From Anaerolineae bacterium (GTDB taxonomy: Bacteria; Chloroflexota; Anaerolineae; Aggregatilineales; Phototrophicaceae): a DNA stretch of 34,449 bases. The stretch is taken from assembly GCA_026645945.1 (NCBI GenBank), contig JAPKMO010000041.1:1-34449 (forward strand), in the 5' to 3' direction. Each line of letters starts with the position of its first letter. Position 1 is the stretch's first letter. The notes below the pieces were generated by a model. It saw only the letters and a program-made list of their open reading frames with translations, had not been told where the DNA came from and did no database searches. Shown here in pieces: positions 1-6,537 of this stretch. A program made the position numbers and the translations under genes.

Positions 1-1265
1 CACGGCCCCGCGCCCAGGAAGTTTTCCCCCTGTACGCGCCAGTAGTAAACCCCGTCCGGCGATACGCTCATCGGCCACTCAGTGCCATAGATGAAAGCGA
101 CATTCAGCACATTGGGTGACGCGCAGGTCGAAAGCGTGGAGACTTGCAGGTTGTACCATTCAGCGTTAAATGCCGGCTTCCACACGGCCACATCCGCCCC
201 GTTTGCCACGAAAGCATTGGCCGCCGGCGAAACCTGCACCGGCGCGGCGGACGGCTTGGCGGCAGGCGAATGGCTGTTCTGGAACTCCAGGCTGTCTGCC
301 TGTTCAGTCCAGTCCGCGCCCTTGTCGGCGTCGAAGCTGTACCAGTCGCGCCCGATTGAATAATAAAACTGGTTGGAGAGCGGGTCCGGCCCCGACCATT
401 TAGTGCCTTTGGGCGGCGCTACGGATGACGTGCCAAAAGTGGCCCGGAAGCGCAGGAAGTCAATGCCGGTCGGCGCGGTGCTTTCCAGCGCGATGGCACC
501 CCGGTAATTGATGGCATTGTACGGATAAATGATATTCGGCCCCAGGTACACAACAGCGCCATTGGGATCGAGGAAGTCAGCGCCACTTCCCTCGTATACC
601 GTCAGGTAAGCACCAGGGTTGAGCGTGACTGCCGGGAAATAATATACGATTGTGAGAACATTAGTAGACCACCAGACGGTCATCTTCCAGTTGGTCATGT
701 TAACCGGCGTCGGGCCGGCGTTGTAGAACTCAACCGCCGCGCGACCGCCGCCGTACAGGTAGCAGCCCGCGCACAGTTCGTTGATGACGATCTGGCCGGT
801 CGGGTCGCCCGCCGGTACGCCGTAATGCGGCGCGGCAATCCAGCTTTCGCCCATCCAGTCCGGGCGCACCGGGAAGGAGGTGTCCACCGTGAATTCCCGC
901 GTCATGCTCCACCCGCCCAGCGGCACGCCGTCGGCCAGCGCCCGCACATGCCAGTAATATTTACCGTTGCTGAGCTGCGCGCTGGTGTAGCGCGTGGCGT
1001 TCACCACCTCGGCGGTCTGTGTAACAGTGCGGCCAAATTCCGGTGTATCCGAGATTTGGATTTCATAAGAGGTCGCCCCCGGCGCAGCCTGCCAGCTTAG
1101 CGTGGGGCGCGGGTTGCTGGTAATAAAAGAGGCCGGTGGGGTCAGCAGTTCCGGCCCTGGCGCCGGCTGTTGAGATAGTGCTGCCGGCACAACCAGCAAA
1201 AGCAGAAGTACGCAGGCCAGGGCGGCCAGCGGCCTGCCCTTCAAACGAACTGAGACTTGGCGCAT
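1..1265 (-). CDS. Secreted Fn3-like / lamin-tail-like domain protein, 3' end cut by window edge
   Basis: An uninterrupted minus-strand reading frame runs from ATG at 1265 to the window edge without a stop, so the gene is partial and at least 421 codons long. The start has an AGGAG ribosome site about 10 nt upstream. Residues 1-32 look like a Sec signal peptide: MRQVSVRLKGR, a hydrophobic core, then PAALSQ. A fibronectin-III-like segment follows (about 37-115; PTLSWQAAPGATSYEIQIS, then YYWHVRAL). Next is a lamin-tail-like domain (about 140-250; QIVINELCAGC, VEFYNAGPTPVNMTNWKM, LNPGAYLTVYEGSG). A second Fn3-like segment begins near residue 345 (PVQVSPAANAFVANGADVAVWKPAF) and is still open at the edge. 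Lamin-tail domains in bacterial exoproteins are usually structural or adhesive. No catalytic domain is visible, and one may lie outside the window. Confidence 0.8.
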   Translation of the reverse strand, partial: MRQVSVRLKGRPLAALACVLLLLLVVPAALSQQPAPGPELLTPPASFITSNPRPTLSWQAAPGATSYEIQISDTPEFGRTVTQTAEVVNATRYTSAQLSNGKYYWHVRALADGVPLGGWSMTREFTVDTSFPVRPDWMGESWIAAPHYGVPAGDPTGQIVINELCAGCYLYGGGRAAVEFYNAGPTPVNMTNWKMTVWWSTNVLTIVYYFPAVTLNPGAYLTVYEGSGADFLDPNGAVVYLGPNIIYPYNAINYRGAIALESTAPTGIDFLRFRATFGTSSVAPPKGTKWSGPDPLSNQFYYSIGRDWYSFDADKGADWTEQADSLEFQNSHSPAAKPSAAPVQVSPAANAFVANGADVAVWKPAFNAEWYNLQVSTLSTCASPNVLNVAFIYGTEWPMSVSPDGVYYWRVQGENFLGAGP

Positions 1266-1378
1266 AAGATAAGCACTCCTTATCCAAAATAACTTGATGA
1301 TCGGGCGGATGGTTGGTCGGTTTTGGGTGGCAGAAATGCACAATCTATGATTACACCACCTACAAACTGTCCTTTTCG

Positions 1379-1384
1379 ATTATA
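1379..1384 (-). promoter_or_regulatory. Possible -10 element for the minus-strand secreted protein
   Basis: A perfect TATAAT on the minus strand lies about 115 nt upstream of the ATG at 1265, in an AT-rich stretch of the 1266-1564 intergenic gap. No good -35 hexamer sits at 16-18 bp, so this is a weak call. The rest of the gap holds no gene I can support. Confidence 0.3.
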
Positions 1385-1500
1385 TGCCAATAAACTTCTA
1401 AGGATTCATTAAAGTTCCAAATTTTTTGTAAAAAATTCCCCCCTGGACCGTGAAATAACACTCAAAAAAGCAGTCAATCTCCATTTAACCAACCGCCATC

Positions 1501-1529
1501 TTGACGGAACGCCCCCCCTCATCTACAAT
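1501..1529 (+). promoter_or_regulatory. Sigma-70-type promoter for ffh
   Basis: TTGACG (1501-1506), a 17-bp spacer and TACAAT (1524-1529) match the housekeeping consensus closely. Transcription would begin near 1536, about 29 nt before the ffh ATG. A GGGAG lies at 1545-1549 in the leader. Confidence 0.7.
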
Positions 1530-1564
1530 TTTCACGCCTGTAATCGGGAGTGTTACCAGCCGCC

Positions 1565-2899
1565 ATGTTTGAAAACCTGAGCGAGCGCCTGCAAGGTATC
1601 TTCGACAACTTGGGGCGCACCGGCAAGCTGACCGAAAAAGACGTGGATACCGCCATGCGCGAAGTGCGCCTGGCGCTGCTGGAAGCCGATGTCGCGCTGC
1701 CGGTGGTTAAGGACTTCATAAAGCGCGTCAAAGAGCGCGCGGTCGGCGCTGAAGTCGCCAAAAGCCTGCGCCCGGCGCAGCAGGTCGTCAAAATCGTCCA
1801 CGAGGAGCTGATTGACACGCTCGGCGAGGCTGGCCGGCTGAACTTCTCCGGCAGCGTCAAGCCGCATGTCATCATGCTGGTGGGTTTGCAGGGGTCGGGC
1901 AAAACGACGACGGCGGCCAAACTGGCGGTGCATCTGCGGAAAGATGGGCGACCGCCCTTCCTGATCGCGGCAGACACCTACCGCCCGGCAGCCGTTGACC
2001 AGCTGGTGACGCTTGCCAAACAAATCAGTGTGCCATACCACCAGGAAGGTACAACTTCCCGCCCGGCGGACATCTGTGTGAACGGCCTGAAGGCCGCCAG
2101 AGAAGCCAACGCCGCCGTCGCCATCCTGGATACCGCCGGACGCCTCCAGATTGACGACCAGATGATGGCCGAACTGGAAGAAATCAAGCGGCGCGTCAAC
2201 CCGGCGGAAATCCTGCTGGTGGCGGACTCGATGACCGGGCAGGAAGCCGTCAACATCGCCCAGGGGTTTAACAGCCGCGTGGGTATCACCGGGTTGATTT
2301 TGACCAAAGTGGACGGCGACGCGCGCGGCGGCGCAGCCATCTCGATGCGCGCCGTGACCAGCGTGCCGATCAAGTTCCTGGGTACGGGCGAGAAAATTGA
2401 TGGGTTCGAGGTTTTCCACCCCGACCGACTGGCTTCGCGCATCCTGGGCATGGGTGATGTCCTCAGCCTGATCGAAAAGGCTGAAGAAGCCTTCGACGAG
2501 CGCGAGGCCATCAAGCTTCAGAAGAAGCTGATGGAAAACCAGTTCACCTTACAGGACTTTTTGGAGCAGCTCCAGAAAATCAAAAAAATGGGACCGCTGA
2601 CGCAAATCCTGGGTATGATCCCCGGCATGGATCGCATGAAAAACCAGATTGACCAGGAAGAAGCGGAAAAACGCCTCAAAAAAGTCGAGGCGATTATCTA
2701 TTCGATGACCCCAAAAGAGCGTCAAAATCCCAAAATCCTCAATGCCAGCCGCCGCAAGCGCATTGCGAGTGGCAGCGGGGTGGAGGTGCGTGACGTGAAT
2801 GAGGTTTTGAAACAGTTCCGGGACATGCAAAAATTAATGGGGCAGATCGGTAAGGGGCGTTTCCCCCGTATACCCGGTTTGCCCGGCGCGATGCGCTGA
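1565..2899 (+). CDS. ffh: Signal recognition particle protein Ffh
   Basis: SRP GTPase that binds signal sequences and 4.5S/6S RNA and delivers nascent membrane and secreted proteins to FtsY at the membrane. The frame is open from GTG 1550, but the family normally begins MF(D/E)NL, which matches ATG 1565 and gives 444 residues. Domains in order: N helical bundle (1-90), G domain (about 100-295) with GLQGSGKTT near 107-115, DTAGR at 189-193, TKVDGDARGG from 247 and FHPDR, then the Met-rich M domain (about 325-430) with the RRKRIASGSG RNA-binding helix. Length and motifs are typical and nothing is missing. It heads the rpsP-khpA-rimM gene string, the common arrangement in many bacteria. The GGGAG to ATG spacing of 15 nt is rather long. 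Confidence 0.97.
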   Translation: MFENLSERLQGIFDNLGRTGKLTEKDVDTAMREVRLALLEADVALPVVKDFIKRVKERAVGAEVAKSLRPAQQVVKIVHEELIDTLGEAGRLNFSGSVKPHVIMLVGLQGSGKTTTAAKLAVHLRKDGRPPFLIAADTYRPAAVDQLVTLAKQISVPYHQEGTTSRPADICVNGLKAAREANAAVAILDTAGRLQIDDQMMAELEEIKRRVNPAEILLVADSMTGQEAVNIAQGFNSRVGITGLILTKVDGDARGGAAISMRAVTSVPIKFLGTGEKIDGFEVFHPDRLASRILGMGDVLSLIEKAEEAFDEREAIKLQKKLMENQFTLQDFLEQLQKIKKMGPLTQILGMIPGMDRMKNQIDQEEAEKRLKKVEAIIYSMTPKERQNPKILNASRRKRIASGSGVEVRDVNEVLKQFRDMQKLMGQIGKGRFPRIPGLPGAMR

Positions 2900-2962
2900 A
2901 CATCCAGATTATGTGCAGGGGCGCGTCGCCTCTGCCGGCTCGTTTGAGGAGAAACAAGGCTA

Positions 2963-3370
2963 ATGGTTCGTATTCGTCTTCGCCGCGTAGGTTTGAAAAA
3001 ACAGCCCAGCTATCGTATCGTGGTCGTTAACCAGCGCACGGCGCGCAGTGGTGAATATATCGAGAATATCGGCCACCACAACCCGCGCACCGAACCCCCG
3101 ACCGATGTATTAGACGAGGAGCGCGCGCTCTACTGGTTAAGCGTCGGCGCGCAGCCGTCCGATGCCGTATCCAGCATCATGCGGCGCACCGGCACGCTGG
3201 AACGTTTTGAACGGATGCGTAAAGGCGAGGCGCTCGAAACCCTGCTTCAGGAGGCGGCCGCCGCCAAAGCCAGCGCCGAGCCGGTCAGCCAGAAGACGCG
3301 CCGGCCTTCCCCGGCAGCCGGCCAGGGGCGTAAAGCCGCCGCCGCTGCCGCCGAAGAAGCCGCTTCGTGA
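2963..3370 (+). CDS. rpsP: 30S ribosomal protein S16
   Basis: Small-subunit ribosomal protein required for 30S assembly. The N-terminal 85 residues carry the family pattern: MVRIRLRRVGLKKQPSYRIVV, then ENIGHHNPRT, DEERALYWLSVGAQPSDAV. The usual protein is about 80-90 residues. This one has 135, with a tail of about 45 residues rich in Ala, Lys and Arg, a low-complexity extension seen in some high-GC bacteria. A strong GAGGAG site lies about 12 nt upstream of the ATG. The gene follows ffh by 63 bp and precedes khpA by 21 bp, so it is probably co-transcribed with both. Confidence 0.96.
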   Translation: MVRIRLRRVGLKKQPSYRIVVVNQRTARSGEYIENIGHHNPRTEPPTDVLDEERALYWLSVGAQPSDAVSSIMRRTGTLERFERMRKGEALETLLQEAAAAKASAEPVSQKTRRPSPAAGQGRKAAAAAAEEAAS

Positions 3371-3391
3371 CAAGTTTAAAGGCCTGCTGCG

Positions 3392-3619
3392 GTGGAACAC
3401 TTGATTGAATATATCGCTAAAAGCCTGGTTGACGACCCGGCAGCCGTAAAAGTATACCGGCGCGCCTCCGGTTCGACGCTCATCCTGGAACTGCGCGTCG
3501 CGCCGGAAGATACGGGCCGTGTGATCGGCAAAGGCGGGCATGTCGCCAACGCTATGCGCGCGCTGCTGCGTGCCGGCGCCGACAGCCGCTATAACAAAGT
3601 CATCCTGAAGATCGTCTAG
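3392..3619 (+). CDS. khpA: KH-domain RNA-binding protein KhpA
   Basis: Small single-KH protein of 75 residues starting at GTG 3392. The sequence begins (V/M)EHLIEYIAKSLVDDPAAV. It has the KH signature GRVIGKGGHVANAMRALL (GxxG loop GKGG at about residues 49-52). KhpA proteins bind RNA, often as dimers with KhpB/Jag, and are linked to ribosome or sRNA function and cell-envelope control in Gram-positives. Its position between rpsP and rimM is the classic location, and this supports the identification beyond the motif. It probably belongs to the ffh-rpsP transcript. Confidence 0.93.
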   Translation: MEHLIEYIAKSLVDDPAAVKVYRRASGSTLILELRVAPEDTGRVIGKGGHVANAMRALLRAGADSRYNKVILKIV

Positions 3620-3645
3620 GCAGCCAGCGGGCTTATGGGCTTAAG

Positions 3646-3688
3646 CAGACAGTGGGCTTAAGCAGACAGTGGGCTTAAGCCCACTGTC
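3646..3688. repeat. 17-bp tandem repeat ending in a 24-bp perfect palindrome
   Basis: Two copies of CAGACAGTGGGCTTAAG lie at 3646-3662 and 3663-3679, with a diverged partial copy just before. The second copy forms the left part of a perfect 24-bp palindrome (3665-3688): GACAGTGGGCTT followed directly by its reverse complement. Another copy of the palindrome core sits at 10504-10525. It could form a hairpin in the khpA-rimM transcript. A TTTTTT run at 3696-3701 follows 7 nt later, too far for a standard terminator. Confidence 0.9.
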
Positions 3689-3701
3689 CTCGACGTTTTT
3701 T

Positions 3702-4238
3702 ATGACCATCTCGTCCCCATCCTACTTGCTTCTAGGCGAAATCCTGCGCCCGCACGGGGTCTCCGGTGAGCTGAAGGTGCGCGTGTTAACGGCCTACCCG
3801 GAGCGGCTTGTTTCCCTGGAAACCGTCCACATCGGGCGCGACCCGGAATCACCCCAGGCGGATGTTTATCACGTCCAGGGCGTCCGGTTTCATCAGGCGT
3901 ACCTGCTGCTCAGGCTGCGCGGCGTGGATGATCGCAATCAGGCCGAACTGCTGCGGGGGCAGTTCGTTATGGTCAAGACGGAGGACGCCGTACCGCTGGA
4001 TGAAGGCGAAGTGTACCTGTACCAGTTGATCGGCCTGACCGTTCGCACGTCCGAAGGCCGGGTGATCGGCGAAATCGTCGAAATTCTGGAAACCGGCGCC
4101 AACGATGTTTATATCGTCAACAGCCCGCAGTACGGCGAGGTGCTGCTGCCCGCAACCGATGAAACGGTAATCGAAACCGACCTACCAAACGGCCTTATCA
4201 TCATGAAACTGCCGGAAGGTCTGCTCCCTGACGCTTAA
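3702..4238 (+). CDS. rimM: Ribosome maturation factor RimM
   Basis: RimM binds S19 and helps mature the 30S head domain. The frame is open from a GTG at 3669, but those codons read through the palindromic repeat (giving MGLSPLS). I therefore place the start at ATG 3702, for 178 residues. The N-terminal RimM barrel (about 8-95) begins YLLLGEILRPHGVSGELKVRV. The C-terminal PRC barrel (about 100-176) has LYQLIGLTVRTSEGRVIGEI and NDVYIVNS, ending with a typical LLP motif. No clear ribosome site precedes the ATG. TrmD and L19, which usually follow rimM, are absent here and dprA follows instead. Confidence 0.94.
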   Translation: MTISSPSYLLLGEILRPHGVSGELKVRVLTAYPERLVSLETVHIGRDPESPQADVYHVQGVRFHQAYLLLRLRGVDDRNQAELLRGQFVMVKTEDAVPLDEGEVYLYQLIGLTVRTSEGRVIGEIVEILETGANDVYIVNSPQYGEVLLPATDETVIETDLPNGLIIMKLPEGLLPDA

Positions 4239-4245
4239 AACACGC

Positions 4246-4275
4246 TTGACAAGCCAAACAATGGCTTGCTATGCT
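4246..4275 (+). promoter_or_regulatory. Sigma-70-type promoter for dprA
   Basis: A perfect TTGACA (4246-4251), an 18-bp spacer and TATGCT (4270-4275) lie just after the rimM stop. The predicted transcript starts near 4282, which fits a dprA start at 4311 and argues against the upstream TTG at 4266 that keeps the frame open. Confidence 0.6.
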
Positions 4276-4310
4276 GTGAATTGCAACCGGCAAACAATCC
4301 GTTGGGCAGC

Positions 4311-5411
4311 ATGGTGAATGATCGTAAATACTGGCTCGGCTTCAGCCTGGTACCCGAAATCGGCCCCAAACGGTTATCTCATCTCTTAAACAGATTCGGC
4401 GATCTGGCGTTGGCCTGGACGGCCAGCGAAACAAGGCTTTGCGAAGCGGGCCTGGACCGGCAGCCGGTCGAAAACCTGCTGCGCGTCCGCCAGCAGCTAA
4501 ACCTGGATGCCGAAATGGCAAAAATCGAAAAGGCCGGGGCGCGGCTGCTGACGCTGGCCGACGAACATTATCCGGCGCTGTTGAAAAAAATCCCAGACGC
4601 GCCGACGGTGTTATACGTGCGCGGCCAGCTCGCGCCGGAAGACGATCACGCCCTCAGCATCGTTGGCACACGCCGCGCCACCAGCTACGGACGCGACGCA
4701 GCTTATCACTTCGCCAAACAGTTGGCCGCCCAGGGCATTACCATCATCAGCGGGCTGGCGCATGGTGTGGACAGCGCGGCGCACCGGGGCGCGCTGGATG
4801 GCGGCGGACGCACGCTGGCTGTGCTGGGCTGCGGCATTGACCGCATCTACCCGGCAGATAACCAGAAACTGGCCGACGATATTCTGCGGCACGGGGCAAT
4901 CATCAGCGAATTTCCGGTCGGCACGCCGCCGGATGGCCGCAACTTCCCCCGCCGCAACCGTATTATCAGCGGCCTGGCGCTGGGCGTGCTGGTGGTGGAA
5001 GCGCCGGAAAAAAGCGGCGCGCTCATTACCACAACCACCGCTGCCGAACAGGGACGTGAGGTGTTCGCCGTCCCCGGCAATATTTTTAATCCCATGAGCG
5101 GCGGCACGAACCGGCTCATTCAAGACGGCGCTAAACTGGTGATGGCCGTCGAGGATATTCTGGAAGAATTGAACATCACGCATCAGAACGCGCAGGCCAG
5201 CACGATTACCGAGCGGATCGTCCCCGCCAACGATACGGAAAAAAGCCTGCTCCAACTGCTGGGCGCTGATCCTATCCATGTGGATGACCTGACGCGGCTG
5301 TGCGGCCTGCCAGTATCCATTGTGAACAGCACCCTCACCATTCTCGAACTTAAAGGGCTCGCGCGAATGGTGGGACACATGCAATATTGCCTGGTACATA
5401 CTCGCGACTAA
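4311..5411 (+). CDS. dprA: DNA-processing protein DprA (Smf)
   Basis: DprA protects incoming single-stranded DNA during transformation and loads RecA; it is also conserved in many bacteria not known to be competent. I chose ATG 4311 (366 residues), downstream of a good promoter, rather than TTG 4266. An N-terminal helical/SAM-like region (1-70) is followed by the Rossmann-like DprA core (about 78-290) with SIVGTRRATSYG (116-127), ISGLAHGVDSAAHRGAL (from 146), NFPRRNRIISG (211-221), SGALIT and VPGN. A C-terminal winged-helix domain spans about 303-362. All core motifs are present and the length is normal. It is followed after 22 bp by the sugar nucleotidyltransferase gene. Confidence 0.95.
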   Translation: MVNDRKYWLGFSLVPEIGPKRLSHLLNRFGDLALAWTASETRLCEAGLDRQPVENLLRVRQQLNLDAEMAKIEKAGARLLTLADEHYPALLKKIPDAPTVLYVRGQLAPEDDHALSIVGTRRATSYGRDAAYHFAKQLAAQGITIISGLAHGVDSAAHRGALDGGGRTLAVLGCGIDRIYPADNQKLADDILRHGAIISEFPVGTPPDGRNFPRRNRIISGLALGVLVVEAPEKSGALITTTTAAEQGREVFAVPGNIFNPMSGGTNRLIQDGAKLVMAVEDILEELNITHQNAQASTITERIVPANDTEKSLLQLLGADPIHVDDLTRLCGLPVSIVNSTLTILELKGLARMVGHMQYCLVHTRD

Positions 5412-5433
5412 TACCCGGAGGGGCGCAGGAAGC

Positions 5434-6516
5434 ATGGAACATTATTACGCATTGATTATGGCGGGCGGCGGCGGCACGCGCCTGTGGCCGATGAGCCGCC
5501 AGGATATGCCCAAACAGCTTTTGCCGCTGGTCGAAGATGTTTCCATGTTTAAAGTCAGCGTTGACCGGCTGGCTCCGCTGTTCGCCCCAGAGCAGATTTA
5601 CGTCGTTACCGGGCGTAAATATGTGGACATCATGCACGCGCAGGCCCCGGAAATCCCGGCACAGAACTTCATCGTCGAACCCTACGGCAAAAACAGCGGC
5701 CCGGCTGCCGCCCTGGGGCTGACCGTTATCCAGAAGCGCGACCCGCAGGCGGCGGTGGTCATCCTCACCGCCGATCATCACATCCAGGATAAGGAGAAAT
5801 TCCGTGCCGCCCTGGCCGCCGCCCACGAAGTCGCCCACCAGGGATACATCGTCACCCTGGGCATTTCGCCTTCCTACCCAGCGACTGGGTTTGGTTACAT
5901 CCGCCAGGGCGACAAACTTTGCGATGTGGACGGTTTTTCCTGTTATGTCTCGCGCGGTTTTACCGAAAAACCCAACGCCGTCACCGCGACGACTTTCCTG
6001 GCCTCTGGTGAATATAGCTGGAACTCCGGCATGTTCATCTGGACGGCGCAGCAGGCGATGGCCGAACTCGCCCGCCAGCAGCCGGACATGCACGCCGGTT
6101 TTATGAAATTGCAGCCGTCAGTGGATACCCCCGAATTTGAGGAACGCCTCGAAGACATCTGGCAGCAGATCAAAGACATTTCGCTGGACTATGCCGTGAT
6201 GGAAGGCGCGGAAAAGATCGCCGTCATCCCGGTGGATATTGGCTGGAATGATGTGGGAAGCTGGGCTTCGCTTTACGAAGTCCTCAAACTAGACAAATTC
6301 GGCAACGGCTTTAAAGGCCGCCAGCCGGAACGGGTTATCCTGGACACGCGCGGCACGCTGGTATACAGTGATAAACTGACCGTGACCATCGGTATCCAGG
6401 ATATTATCGTGGTCGAAACGCCGGACGCGCTGCTCATCTGCCACAAAGATCGCGCCCAGGACGTTAAAGAAGTGGTTAACCACCTGCTGACGACCAAAAA
6501 CTATAAGTATCTCTAA
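5434..6516 (+). CDS. manC: Mannose-1-phosphate guanylyltransferase
   Basis: Makes GDP-mannose from mannose-1-phosphate and GTP in the cytoplasm, feeding polysaccharide and glycan synthesis. The 360-residue protein has the nucleotidyltransferase signature MAGGGGTRLWPMSR (9-22) with KQLLPL, then VEPYGKNSGPAAALG (81-95), LTADHHI (111-117), TGFGYI (151-156), FTEKP (176-180), WNSGMF (196-201) and DIGWNDVGSW. It is the short form, without the C-terminal phosphomannose isomerase cupin of bifunctional ManC/AlgA. An AGGA lies just upstream of the ATG. Gaps to dprA (22 bp) and topA (21 bp) suggest a shared transcript. A closely related hexose-1-phosphate specificity cannot be excluded from sequence alone. 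Confidence 0.93.
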   Translation: MEHYYALIMAGGGGTRLWPMSRQDMPKQLLPLVEDVSMFKVSVDRLAPLFAPEQIYVVTGRKYVDIMHAQAPEIPAQNFIVEPYGKNSGPAAALGLTVIQKRDPQAAVVILTADHHIQDKEKFRAALAAAHEVAHQGYIVTLGISPSYPATGFGYIRQGDKLCDVDGFSCYVSRGFTEKPNAVTATTFLASGEYSWNSGMFIWTAQQAMAELARQQPDMHAGFMKLQPSVDTPEFEERLEDIWQQIKDISLDYAVMEGAEKIAVIPVDIGWNDVGSWASLYEVLKLDKFGNGFKGRQPERVILDTRGTLVYSDKLTVTIGIQDIIVVETPDALLICHKDRAQDVKEVVNHLLTTKNYKYL

Positions 6517-6537
6517 AATCAAGAACCAGGAACCGGC

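Noticed and set aside
730..1341. Several short frames on both strands near the left edge
   Set aside because: They overlap the continuous minus-strand secreted-protein frame (1-1265), which has a signal peptide, ribosome site and recognisable domains.
3669..3701. Upstream GTG start for rimM (MGLSPLS)
   Set aside because: These codons translate the palindromic repeat; the same peptide appears at 10507 from the other copy. The conserved RimM start is ATG 3702.
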